Assembly (NCBI GenBank): GCA_022059125.1
Contig: JAEUWY010000002.1
Span: 4,278,001 to 4,342,000, forward strand
Direction: 5' to 3'
DNA length: 64,000 nt
DNA from: Corynespora cassiicola
Lineage: Eukaryota > Ascomycota > Dothideomycetes > Pleosporales > Corynesporascaceae
Each line of letters starts with the position of its first letter. The first letter of the stretch is position 1. A program made the position numbers and the translations under genes. Positions 42,793 through 52,923 of the stretch are shown in pieces. A model generated the notes under the pieces. The model had not been told where the DNA came from. It worked only from the letters and a program-made list of their open reading frames with translations, and did no database searches.

Positions 42793-44155
42793 GAGGAAAA
42801 AACAAGGGAGTGCGAGGGGGGAGGTTGAAAAGCGAGTTAATGCATTTGGGGGAAACGACGTGAGGTGGATAATGTCCTTTTTTTTTTTCCTTCCCTTCTC
42901 CACTGCATCATATGGGAGGCCCAGGTTGGCATTGACAGCGCATAGCGCAGGAGTTCAGGATTGCTCGTCGAACGTGCTAGCAGGACGGGACGCGGGTACA
43001 TTACATGACATTTTAGCTAGAAGAAAACAGACAGGAAAATCCAGAATCGGTTCGGAGCAATAATGATCGCCATATCACATGAGGGGTGCGATTTGTGTTT
43101 TTTCCGGGGTGTCCACGCGGCCGGGCGTGACAAAGCATACACCCAGGTAGGATGCGCGCATAACGGTGGGCCACTCAACTCTACACAGTTGCTGCGAGGC
43201 GGTGACATGCGAGAGCCTCAGCGCAGCGTGGGTGCCCCAGACTCGGATGGGCGCTGCTTGGGCCAAAGGGCCCGTCCAGCCACACAGCTCGCTGGCGGGC
43301 GCAGGCGTCGGCGCTTCTGGTACCCGAAACGCAGGGCGCGCGGTTTTGGACAGTCGAGGCGGTGGGCAGCAGGCAAGGAAGGGCGTCTGGCGGGAGGCGG
43401 TGCGCGGTACTCGCACAGATGCGACGTCTGGCGCAGTGACGCGTGTTTTGGTCTGGGGAGAAGGGAGTACAGTCAGTGATTACACACCTAGGTACTATGG
43501 GCGTGGAGAGCTCTACAGCAGGCCGGGGGTGGAGCCAGTCGGGCCCTTGCGCGTGTGCGGAGCGGGCTGGAGGGCCAGGATGACGGACAGATTGGGGTAG
43601 AAGAGAGGCAGTGCAGCGCAGCCAGCGGGCAGAGACTGGGCAGAGACTGGGCAGAGACGACGGCCGGGTTTCAGACACTTACCAATCCAGGGCCGCGAGT
43701 GGCACGCAGCAGCGCGGAGGGCAGTTTTTGGTGGTGTACGGCCTGTACCCTTGTCCCCTTGCACGCATCATCGCTCCCGCACCACGCCGGCGATCTCGCT
43801 GCGTGCCCCCTCCCGACTCTGCCGGGTCTCGATTGCGCCGGCTTCAGCAAGACTCAAGACGGCTACAGCTGTCATCTGCAGCGCAGTCCGTCCTGTCACC
43901 GCCGCCCGCTCGCTCCGAGCACAGTCATGCCCTGCTGATATCGTTTTTTTCCCTTCTTTCTTTCTTCTTCCTCCGCCCGCTCTCTGCTTCTTCTTCCTAC
44001 GCGCCCAGCCCGTCCTTCTATGGACCGCCGCCCGCCAAGCCGCTGCCATCGATAAGAGAGACGCTCCCGACGTCGACGTCGACGACGACGCACCGGCCTG
44101 AGGCTGCAACACGCGCCCGCGCGCCCACACACGCAAATCCGCCGCATCGCCCTCC
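42793..44155. other. 1.4-kb intergenic, no gene seen
   Basis: Frames in this stretch (for example 43063-43600) are Arg/Gly-rich and open in several overlapping frames because of high GC. There are T-runs near 42879 and 43945. The right part is the promoter and leader of the RING gene. Confidence 0.5.
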
Positions 44156-46088
44156 ATGACGGGACCACGCCCGTGGCAGCTGGCCTGCGCCTGCGCTCTG
44201 TTGGTCGCGAGCGCCGCCGCTGCCATCGTGCCCGCCAACGACTCCACCGAGGTCGCCAGTTTCCGCGGCACCATAGAGCTGCAGAACACGGACCGCACCA
44301 ACCTGACTACGCTGGCTCCGCTGTCAAGCGAGTCGCTGAATTCCAATGTAGGGGCTGGGAGACGTCCCCGATTGTCGTGCGCAGGGAAAGGCTAATTGGT
44401 ACCAGCGTTTCCCGTTGTCGGGCAATCTATGGCTCACGACCCTCGCCAGCGTGGGCAACCTGTCAGACGGCGACATTGCCTACATTTCATGCGACGCCGC
44501 CGATTACCAGGGGAATTTGGGCCCGGACTATGTCTTCCAGCAGGCCTATGAGAATCAAAACATCACCGCCGTTCTGCTGTACAGCAAGTCGTCTGCCTAT
44601 TGCAATTATACCGACATGCCCTCGCAGCTGCACTCGTTCCCCATCTTCAGCATGACCAACGCCCAGGAGTCGCTCGCTATATTCGACCAGATTGACAACC
44701 TGGCCATCGCCGACAAGTACTTTGTAAATATTGCTCTCGTCGGTCGCAGGGGAGGGACGGGCGCGAACAGCAACAATGACGACGACAACCGCCAGGGCCA
44801 GAATCCGCTGGGCCCGTCGCCCTCGACCGCCGTGGCCATGATCATCCTGTACAGCATCACCGGAATCATCACCGCGCTATTCCTCGTCATCATCGTCACC
44901 GGCGCGGTACGCGCGCACCGCAATCCTGAGAGATATGGACCACGCAACGTGCTGGGCCGGCCACGGCAGAGCAGGGCCCGGGGCCTTGGACGAGCCATCC
45001 TCGACACCATCCCGATTGTAAAGTTCGGCGAGCGCGATCCCCCCAAGCCTACGGACGTGGAACTGGGCTCGACGGCCGAAGCAAGAGACGTGAACGACGC
45101 CAACACCAACGCCACGACGGATGCGAACGGGAACGTAAACGCGAACGCAACGCCCACGGCCGCGGCGGAAGAAACGGAAGCACAGACCCAACCCGTTCAG
45201 GACCAGGCGGGCGCTGAGACTGCAAAATCCACCGCTGAAACGTCGACACAGGCCTCCGTTGCCGAACAGCCATCGGGCATCGCCCCGGCCGAGACTCTGG
45301 CTGCGGGCGCCGCTGGTGCTGCTGCTGCTGCCGGTGGCGCGCAGTCCAATGCAGGGAATGAGGAAAACCTGGGATGCTCCATCTGCACCGAGGACTTTGA
45401 GAAGGGCCAGGACATCCGCGTCCTGCCCTGCGACCACAAGTTTCACCCCGAATGCGTCGATCCATGGCTCCTCAACGTGTCGGGCACGTGTCCTCTATGG
45501 TAAGTTTCCTGCTCCTTCCTTTTCTGTATAGTCCGCAAAAAGCAAGCAATATTGCGGAAAAAAGAAGGGGAAAAAGAAAGGAAAAGAAGGCAGATCATGT
45601 GCTTGCGGATCAGTACGCTACGAACAGGACAGAACATTTTGCTAACGGAGAACCCCCCCAACAGCCGCGTAGACCTCCGCCCCACCACTTCAAACACTTC
45701 CCAAGACGACCACCCCGACCTCGAAAACGACCTCCTAGCTGCTCCCGCCACTTCCTCCGCCCACGACGAAGCATCCCATCGCCGCCGCAATGCCCTGCGC
45801 GATATCCTGTCCCTGCGCTCGCGGCCCAATGCTTCGCCCGAGGAGCGCATCTCGGCGCTCAGGCGGCTGAGAGAGTCGAGAAGGAATGCGAGTGGAGAGG
45901 TGGGCGGTTCGAGCGCGAATGCGACCCCCGGAGCTGGCGTGGGTGCGGTGGTGCAGAACGAGGGGGATGAGGCGGGGACGAGCCGACGGAATAGGATTTC
46001 TCAGCGGTTGAGTAATGTTTTTAGTGGGAGGACGAGGGGGGCGGGGGCCCCGGGGCCGGGGCCGGGGCCGGAGAGGGAGGATAGATAG
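44156..46088 (+). CDS. PA-TM-RING E3 ubiquitin ligase
   Basis: Predicted endomembrane ubiquitin ligase. Exons 44156-44347, 44406-45499 and 45665-46088 give 569 residues; introns are 58 and 165 nt. A signal peptide ([23 protein letters not shown]) is followed by a lumenal PA-like domain with N-glycosylation sites (NDS, NLT, NIT, NYT). One membrane span lies at about 208-232 ([19 protein letters not shown]). An Asn/Thr/Ala-rich cytosolic linker precedes a RING-H2 at Cys388 to Cys429 (CSICTEDF, then [15 protein letters not shown]). The last RING Cys codon is split by the second intron, TG|C. A tail with basic helix and Gly-Pro repeat follows. Fungal relatives sort membrane proteins for turnover (Tul1-like logic), which is inference here. 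Confidence 0.88.
46052..46071 (+). repeat. (GGGGCC)3 hexanucleotide repeat in coding sequence
   Basis: Three perfect GGGGCC units, flanked by further G-runs on both sides, encode the Gly-Pro tail of the RING protein. The G-runs fit a G-quadruplex pattern on the plus strand. Confidence 0.85.
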
Positions 46089-46755
46089 TGGGTGAGATGG
46101 TAATCTCGTTGTTGTTTTTTTGCTTGTTTATCTTTTGGGAAGGGGAGGGGACGAGGTATATATAACCACTTTCTCCTTTTTTCACTCTTTTTGGGGGGTT
46201 TGCGCCGAGGGAGTCTTTATTCATGGCGTTTATCAGAGCGCAAGAGGGCTTGGAGAGGTGTGAAGGGTTCACTTTTCTATCCAAAGGGGGGGTCAGAGGA
46301 TGGCTTCGGGCTTGGTTCGCAACGTTTTTTTTTTTCGACTGGGAGCATCGTTGGGCGTTGCGGGATACCTTTTTGCTTTGTTGATGGGTATGGTAACGGT
46401 ATGATGCTTTTTGTTTCTAAGAGGACATCTGGGAAGGGAGGGATAGGGATATGTGAGTAGGAGTGCTGGATGCTTGATTCTGCAAAGGAGAGGGGGAGGA
46501 GGGCGTATGATTAGTGTAGAAATTGACATGGTTTATGATGATTTGGAAAACTTTTTTTTTTCCCTGGGTATGAGGTGGTGATAATGGGCATCAGCGGGTT
46601 GGAAGGGGGATGGAATTGGGACATGAGCATTTGGGGTGCGGAGTTTGAGGGTGTTAGGGGGTGGGATGACTAAGATGGCTGGGGAGGGTGTACATAAACC
46701 CCCTTTTCTGGACGGTATTTGTGTTCTACACGCATTTTACTGTGGGGGGGTTTGA
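46089..46755. other. G/T-rich 3' flank
   Basis: About 670 bp with strong G over C bias on the plus strand, many GGG runs and several T-runs (46324-46334, 46551-46561). It holds the 3' UTR of the RING gene. No gene is supported. Confidence 0.5.
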
Positions 46756-47740
46756 GGATTAAAATTCGGGTGCTCTTGCAGTATCTTGGTTGTTTCAACG
46801 GCCTTCTAAAAACGGCGGAAACCATTATATGATTGCGCTCTCTAAAATCCTGTCGCTAAAAATCTACAGTGTCTCTCTAAAACCTAGCTGATGCCTCGTG
46901 ATGGGTACCCCTGGAAGAAGCTTATATATTAACATATATCGTCAGTCTTAAAACACAAGAGCAGTCCCGAAATGCTGTTCGCTTGCTGTCGCAGTTTGTA
47001 TTTTTCTAAAAACCAGACTGGCCAATGGCAATGGGTGCTGGGGGGGTACACGTCTAAAATGTGTCCCCCTTCTTTTCATGAGAAAATCTAAAATGAACCA
47101 TTGACCCATCATAGCTGTAAGACTAAAAGTACCAGCGCATGACGTAATGTCAAGTTGGTGACTAAAAATTTGACGTCTTTCGGACCATGTATTTTAAATC
47201 GCTGTCTAAAATGCCGTGTGTCTGTTTATGGGAGAATTGGGTACTCCAAAAACTAGCAGAAGACATTGTTATGAAAGAATTGTGGTTCAAAATTTGCCCT
47301 ATACCAACACAATGCCTAAAATATAGAAGACGGGGATACGATGGGGAAGCTTGCCGAAAAAAGGATAACCCCGATCCCGTATTGTGCAAAGTCTTTTTCT
47401 AAAAACCTCTCGGGACGATCGCATGGGTTTTGAAATTGGAACTCTCGTTCTAACCCTACATAGCTGATCGCTATAAAAGAAAAAAGTAAATTAGTCATGT
47501 GGTGACCCCAAAACTGGCTACACCAAGCAGTCGATGTGCTTTCGTAGTGGAACAAAACTGAGCTCTTAGAATTGTAACAAATGGGAAATAAAAGAATAAG
47601 GACCTGTGCGGAATGGCTCAAGTTCTTGGAAACTCTCCAAATAGGAAAAGGCAAGGGAGTATGTTGAATAAAATTGGGCCCGCTTCTTTGAATGACTGGA
47701 GAAGTGGAAAAGGCCCAACTAAAATGACGCCTAAAATCCT
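46756..47740 (+). repeat. Cluster of interspersed CTAAAA hexamers, one strand only
   Basis: Exact CTAAAA starts at 46806, 46842, 46856, 46877, 47006, 47054, 47088, 47123, 47162, 47206, 47316, 47399, 47719 and 47731. Near matches (TTAAAA, CAAAA) lie between them. I found no TTTTAG in the same stretch, so the motif is strand-biased. The most frequent context is (T/C)CTAAAA(T/A). Spacing varies (12 to 320 bases), so it is not a simple tandem array. No gene is recognised in the region. Nature unknown. Confidence 0.6.
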
Positions 47741-47810
47741 GTTCTTAGTATAATAGATTGAGGAACGCATTACAAAATGGGGCATATTGTATGAGAGAAA
47801 TACCTATTTG

Positions 47811-48035
47811 TCACAAAGATTTACACTTTTGAAATCTTTCCTTGGCCGGATCAGCATACTCTTTGAGATTCTCATAGTGTGGTTTCAATTCACACACATG
47901 AGCTTCCTTGACGACACTGCTATTTTCGTCGGATAGACGCTGCGTCACTACACAACCGACAAATCTCCCGGTCATCATATAGCCTTCTTTGTTTTGCATC
48001 CACTTCAAATCGCCACAACCAATCTTATCCAACAA
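47811..48035 (-). other. Coding-like minus-strand frame without a clear start
   Basis: A frame ending at 47811 encodes a plausible soluble sequence (KIGCGDLKWMQNKEGY, then VVKEAHVCELKPHYENLKEY) of up to 74 residues. The only ATG is at 47999, giving 62 residues; the frame runs on upstream into the F-box gene. It could be a gene fragment, the last exon of something lost, or chance. The F-box start lies only 45 bases away on the other strand. Confidence 0.25.
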
Positions 48036-48043
48036 ACAGCAAA

Positions 48044-49354
48044 ATGGCCAGCCTGTCCCAGCTCCCCGAGGAGCTACTAGACGACATCTTCGCCTACTTC
48101 ACACCAACTTGTAGAACAGAAGATGATGAAAGGCCCACCTTGGTGGCGTTATCAAAGACCTCCAGAAAGATCCGTAGGATCGCATTGCGGCGTTTCTATC
48201 GCACAGTAAACTGTCATTTCACCACACTAGAGGACTGCCTCATCAACTTCGAAGCAAACCCCGAGCTCGGAAAGAACGTGCTGACCCTCCGTCTCCATGA
48301 AAATCGCGAATATTTTCAAAAACTCTCTGACATTGCGCATACGGCTACATCCGTCATCAGCTTCTTCCCGGACATGGAACAACTCAACATCATCTTCGTA
48401 CCCATGTCGGAATGCAATAAGCTTGTGAACAGTATATTTCGCGCCTCAAACGCCATGGGCATAGGTAGTCGTCTCAAGAAGCTACAGCTATCCGTGCATT
48501 TTCTCGAAATACAGGACCACGTCTGTCTTTTCCTGCTGCCGGGCCTGGAGGACCTTCGGATCCGGGGATGTTCCTGGCTGGTCCGCAGACGAGTCAGCGT
48601 GAATCGATCCGCAACCCGCAACAGCAGGATAAAGCGGCTTGCCCTAGAAGAATCAATGGATCAGGTATCACCTTACGCTTTTGACATCCGAGCGGACTGC
48701 TTGAGAGGCTTGAGGTTGCTTCGCGCATTGTGTCCTTATCTAGGGGCACTCACGCTTATATGCAATGCTTGGCACGAGAAGGCGCTCCCAAACCAGTCTC
48801 TGTACAAGTTGATGATGGAAGTCTTCCAGCAAAGGATCCTGGATGGGCGACTCCACACCATTGGCGCTTGGACTGGGCAGGCTCGGCTGCAGCTGCTGAG
48901 TCCCACGGCCTCCACGCCCAGCTTTTGCGGCCGTGATCAAGATGGCGCTTTGTCTTGGCCTGCGCCGGGCCTGAATGTTCGATATCTCAAAGTGGACCTG
49001 GCTGTGATGGTGGATCCGAAAGGAGCCCTGGCCTGGTGGGCACTGCCACCTACTGTCGAGAACCTTGTTGTGCATCATAATCACCGCCATGATGCTACAT
49101 TTCCCCAAACGAGATCATCCAACGATTATGAGATAGTAGAATTCATTGAGCTTTCTTTTAATAGACTGACGGAGGAGAAGTTTTCTGGCACTGCACCTCG
49201 GCTGCGCATGGTTGTCTTCGAACTCCACCGGTCGATTATCAATAGCCTGCGCTTAAACGCATATATACCAAGCAACTGGTTTGGCGTCAAATGTGAGTTG
49301 AAACCCATAAACCTTAATAAAGACTCTATAGATGGGGACTGGATGGAGCTCTAA
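48044..49354 (+). CDS. F-box protein
   Basis: Single exon, 436 residues. Residues 5-50 form an F-box (LSQLPEELLDDIFAYF, then LVALSKTSRKIRRIALRRFY), which binds Skp1 in SCF ubiquitin ligases. The rest has leucine-rich, LRR-like spacing (for example VLTLRLHEN, LEDLRIRGC, LGALTLICN, NVRYLKVDL, VENLVVHHN) and is expected to bind the target. There is no membrane segment. Fungal genomes carry many such fast-evolving F-box genes, and the substrate cannot be guessed. The start codon context (AAAATGGCC) is good. Confidence 0.8.
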   Translation: MASLSQLPEELLDDIFAYFTPTCRTEDDERPTLVALSKTSRKIRRIALRRFYRTVNCHFTTLEDCLINFEANPELGKNVLTLRLHENREYFQKLSDIAHTATSVISFFPDMEQLNIIFVPMSECNKLVNSIFRASNAMGIGSRLKKLQLSVHFLEIQDHVCLFLLPGLEDLRIRGCSWLVRRRVSVNRSATRNSRIKRLALEESMDQVSPYAFDIRADCLRGLRLLRALCPYLGALTLICNAWHEKALPNQSLYKLMMEVFQQRILDGRLHTIGAWTGQARLQLLSPTASTPSFCGRDQDGALSWPAPGLNVRYLKVDLAVMVDPKGALAWWALPPTVENLVVHHNHRHDATFPQTRSSNDYEIVEFIELSFNRLTEEKFSGTAPRLRMVVFELHRSIINSLRLNAYIPSNWFGVKCELKPINLNKDSIDGDWMEL

Positions 49355-51474
49355 AGCGTGTGGGAGGTCGATATGGACCATCTGCTAGTATAGATTCAAT
49401 TTAGTTGAGCATATGGAATGAGAAACAATGATTTGAACTTGGATCTCTAAAAGTTGAACGGTGACATGGAGTGATTTGTCAAGGGCTATGCTGTCGGATT
49501 AGCCTTTTCAATCGTTGAAGCTGGCGGGCTTGTAATGTTAATATTAGATATCACCCCTTCCCTGTAACTCCATGCCTCTATGACATCGCTACGAACCAAA
49601 TCGAATCCAACACGGTGATGAAAGAGAATCACCTTCCATTTTCTTCGCCGCAAAGATGCACTAGAACCATCAGCTGGTCCCATACAAGCTACGGGGCCCA
49701 CCTGAGCTTCCATGTAGCCATGTCTCGCGCGCAGCACAGAATAAGACCACTTTGTGCCAGCAGTCCGCTCCCGGATGCGACATCGGCCGATCCAAATTTA
49801 TCGGTCGTCGTGAGGGAGAACGGAACACCAAGGAAGCAACTCAAGTAAGCAAAAGAGCAACTCGCCCACGCCAAAGGACCGAACATGGCTGAAGAATTCT
49901 CAGAGACTCGTCAGCCAACGCCCTATTCCTTGTCGCACAGCCTCATCAGACCAACTGTTCATAGCCAAGCATTAACAATTTATGCTCTTCGTACGGCACC
50001 TTCGGCCGTACTCCCAGCGCGCCCAACTCCGTGTCGCCGTTTGCATCTCAACCCCATGTATTCCCATCAATCAGATAAGATCAAGACAACGTTCTGACAG
50101 CGAGCGCCATGAGCCGCCATCCCGCGCATCCTTCGACCATGCTGCAGTCTCCGCCTCCTAACGAAATTTGCGGACGTGAAAAGTCTAGCAGTCACCGATA
50201 GATTGGGTCGCTATACCAAGCTTTTTTTTTTTGCGTGAGCATCCCGGCCCGCACGTGCGTCGGCGCTATTCCTCGTCTTGGTGTTTAGAGCTCTCATCAA
50301 AAGCGTAACACGACAAGCCCTATACGCAGTAGGAAGTCAGTCGAACCGCTATCGAAAAAAAGACCCGACCGGAAGCATTTATCCGTAGCGTATTGCGTTC
50401 TGGAGATGGCAGCTGTATAACCAGTCTCGACCTTCGTATCTCGAGCCTGGTATAGCCGGCTTTGCAGTTGCCGGAATGCGCCTGGTGCTGTCAAACTCCT
50501 ACTATCGTGCTGCAGACTGGAAATAAGGTGCTCGGGAAATGTTGCCTGCCGGTTATAGCGTAGGGGTGGATTGCGCCCCGTACCTGGAAGGGTAATCCGA
50601 TGCACGCGCGGGCCAGCCGACAATTGGTTGGCTTGCCGCCGGTTGCTTGTTTCTACCAAGTGGGGGACAATCTTACACAACGGACCGAAGCCCATCACGC
50701 GCCGAAACGTTTGCGCCGCGAGTCGCTTCCCAACGTCCCAGCTATTTTGCCCTTCATTATTAGCCTGTGGGCCGGTTTAACTGCGACCTACCAAAGTATG
50801 GAGGTGAGCATGTTTTGTGCACAGAGGCTGGCGGATCCCCCCAATCTCTATCCTGGCTGCTGGCCAAACTTCGGCAAGGATGTTAAATCAACATCGACAA
50901 AGTAGGAAGTAGATTTTAGCCAGTGTGTGGCCGTTTTCGACCCACCCCACGCCTCAATTGGGCAGGTTGGACATCATTCCAAATGATCGAAAGCAGACCC
51001 AGGCGAATGCCGTCACCGGGCGCGTCCGTACCAGCAGGGCCTTGGGTGTTGGAGCACTCCACAGGGCATGTTCCCGGACCAAAGATCGCCGAAACATCTA
51101 GCCCAGGCGCGAGCGACAACGGATCAAAGGCTTGCTGGCCTGCACCAACGGCTGCCAAGAGGGCTCTAGAAGCCGGGTTCCATGTCCGAAATTTCGTTCA
51201 GGACCTTGGACGGGTGATTAGAAATGGCTGAAGAATCAGGAATCATGGCAACATCGCATTTTGTGCCTTCCAGGGTTGTCCTCCGAAGTAGGATGTCGGT
51301 ATAAAAGGTAGTCCGGTGCCCGAATTTATGCTCGTTGTGATCACTAGCATTACAAAGAATACCTTCACGGTTTCGTCCATTCATTATAGGGCTTGCTCCC
51401 ACATCACACTCTTTTCTTCCATCCTTTTTTTCACCGTACATACTTGAGTCCTCTTCTCGTTGCTGAGCACGAAG
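49355..51474. other. 2.1-kb intergenic, no gene seen
   Basis: Contains only short, overlapping frames. A T-run is at 50221-50232 and a TATAAAA box at 51300, the latter 175 bp before the FMN oxidase start. No transposon ends or long repeats were seen. Confidence 0.45.
51300..51306 (+). promoter_or_regulatory. TATAAAA box before the FMN oxidase
   Basis: TATAAAA 175 bp upstream of the ATG at 51475; implies a leader of about 140 nt. Confidence 0.4.
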
Positions 51475-52722
51475 ATGCGTTCCTCACTCTTCCTCTCGGG
51501 CCTCGTTGCCTCTGTCGCCGCTCTCGAGCCTTTCGTCAATGAACCGGACACTGGCCTCGAGACCTTGCTACAGGGTCTCGGAAACTGGACCGAGGGCAGC
51601 CTCCCCGCCCTGAAGGATATGCGTGGTATTCCGGACTTCGAGTTTGCTGCTCGCCAGGGCCTCAGCAACCAACAGTACTCCTTCTACCGCACTGCTGCAG
51701 GCGGTGAGTGGAGCTACCGCAACAACCTCGACATCTGGTCCAAGGCTAGGTGGAGGGCCAGGTTCTTGACCGATGTCACCAAGGTCGCCGATACCCTGAC
51801 CACCACTGTGCTTGGATACAACTTCAGCGCGCCCATCTTCATTGCCCCCGCTGCCCGTGGCGCGTACGGTGATCCTGAGCGTGCCGAGATCAACTTCGTC
51901 GAGGCGTCCGGTAACGAGGACACCCTCTACGTTGCTGCTTTGTATGCCTCCAAGACCATCGAGGAGCTTGCTGCGGCCAAGAAGAACGATACCTCCAACG
52001 GACCCCAGGCCATCTTCCAGCAGGTATGCTTAATGTCCAGTCATCTGTCTGATTGTTACTAACATCATCAGATTTACACCAACGGTAACTTGAGCGTTAC
52101 CTGGGACCAGGTTGCCCGCGCTGAGAGGACCGGTGCCAAGGCGATCGTCTGGACCATTGATGCTCCTGCTAGCTCTACCCGCCACCGTGCTGCCCGCTAC
52201 GACACTACCAACGCCAACTCGGTGACCTCTGCTCTTACCTGGGACATTTACGACCAGATGAAGAACCACACCACGCTGCCCATCATCCCCAAGGGTATCA
52301 CGACCGTGGAGGACGCCCAGGAAGCCATCAAGCGCGGTGTCAAGGCCATCTACATCTCCAACCACGGAGGCCGCCAGGTCGACCACTCTCCCTCGCCTCT
52401 TGAGATTGCCTACGAGATCTACCGTAACGATCCCTCCATCTTCAAGAAGGTCGATGTGCTCGCCGACAGCGGTGTGCGCTACGGTAACGATGTCCTGAAG
52501 CTCCTCGCTCTCGGTGTCAAGGCTGTCGGTCTCGGCCGTCCCTTTATGTTTGCCAACGTCTACGGCCTCGAGGGTGTCACCAAGGCTATCCAGATCCTCA
52601 AGACTGAGATTGCGGCCGACGCTGCGCAGATTGGTATCCACGATGTGCAGAACATCCCCGCGCGCTTCTTGAACACCAGGGCGCTGGAGGAGAATGTGTA
52701 CATTGCTGAGGAAACAAACTAG
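51475..52722 (+). CDS. Secreted FMN-dependent alpha-hydroxyacid oxidase/dehydrogenase
   Basis: Oxidises 2-hydroxy acids such as lactate or glycolate with FMN. Exons 51475-52023 and 52072-52722 give 399 residues; the 48-nt intron is GTATGC..TACTAAC..CAG. Unlike cytosolic or mitochondrial relatives it begins with a signal peptide (MRSSLFLSGLVASVAA) and has sequons (NWT, NFS, NDT, NLS, NHT), so it is probably secreted. The TIM-barrel signatures are present: APIFIAPAARGAYGDPE, TIDAPASSTRHRAARY, the catalytic SNHGGRQVDHSPS with the base His and Arg, and DSGVRYGNDVLKLLALGVKAVGLGRPF for FMN phosphate. There is no cytochrome b2 domain, so oxygen is the likely acceptor. Codon bias is strong (C/G third positions), suggesting high expression. 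Confidence 0.9.
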
Positions 52723-52923
52723 GTGCTTTTAGATACCCCGAGATAGAATTGATTGTACTTTGTTTGCTTTGAGTTTTTGCTTGCTACGTGAGGTTCCATA
52801 TAAGTGCACATTCACTGCTCAGGAAGTTCTGGAGGGTTACCACACTTTTCTTTCCTTACCTTGCTCACCAGTTTTTGACGTTTAGAAAGCACTTACAACC
52901 AAGAAGTTACAAACCGGTATACG

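Noticed and set aside
43063..43678. Overlapping frames of 138 to 165 codons before the RING gene
   Set aside because: Open in several frames on both strands because of GC richness; no recognisable protein features.
46527..46540. ATGATGA resembling a C box of a C/D snoRNA
   Set aside because: No CTGA D box at a suitable distance and no terminal stem.
47450..47458. CTAACCCTA, a short telomere-like match
   Set aside because: Nine bases, about 1.5 repeats, which is close to chance in 64 kb.
52030..52641. 203-codon minus-strand frame opposite the FMN oxidase
   Set aside because: Antisense shadow of a highly codon-biased gene; real motifs are on the plus strand.
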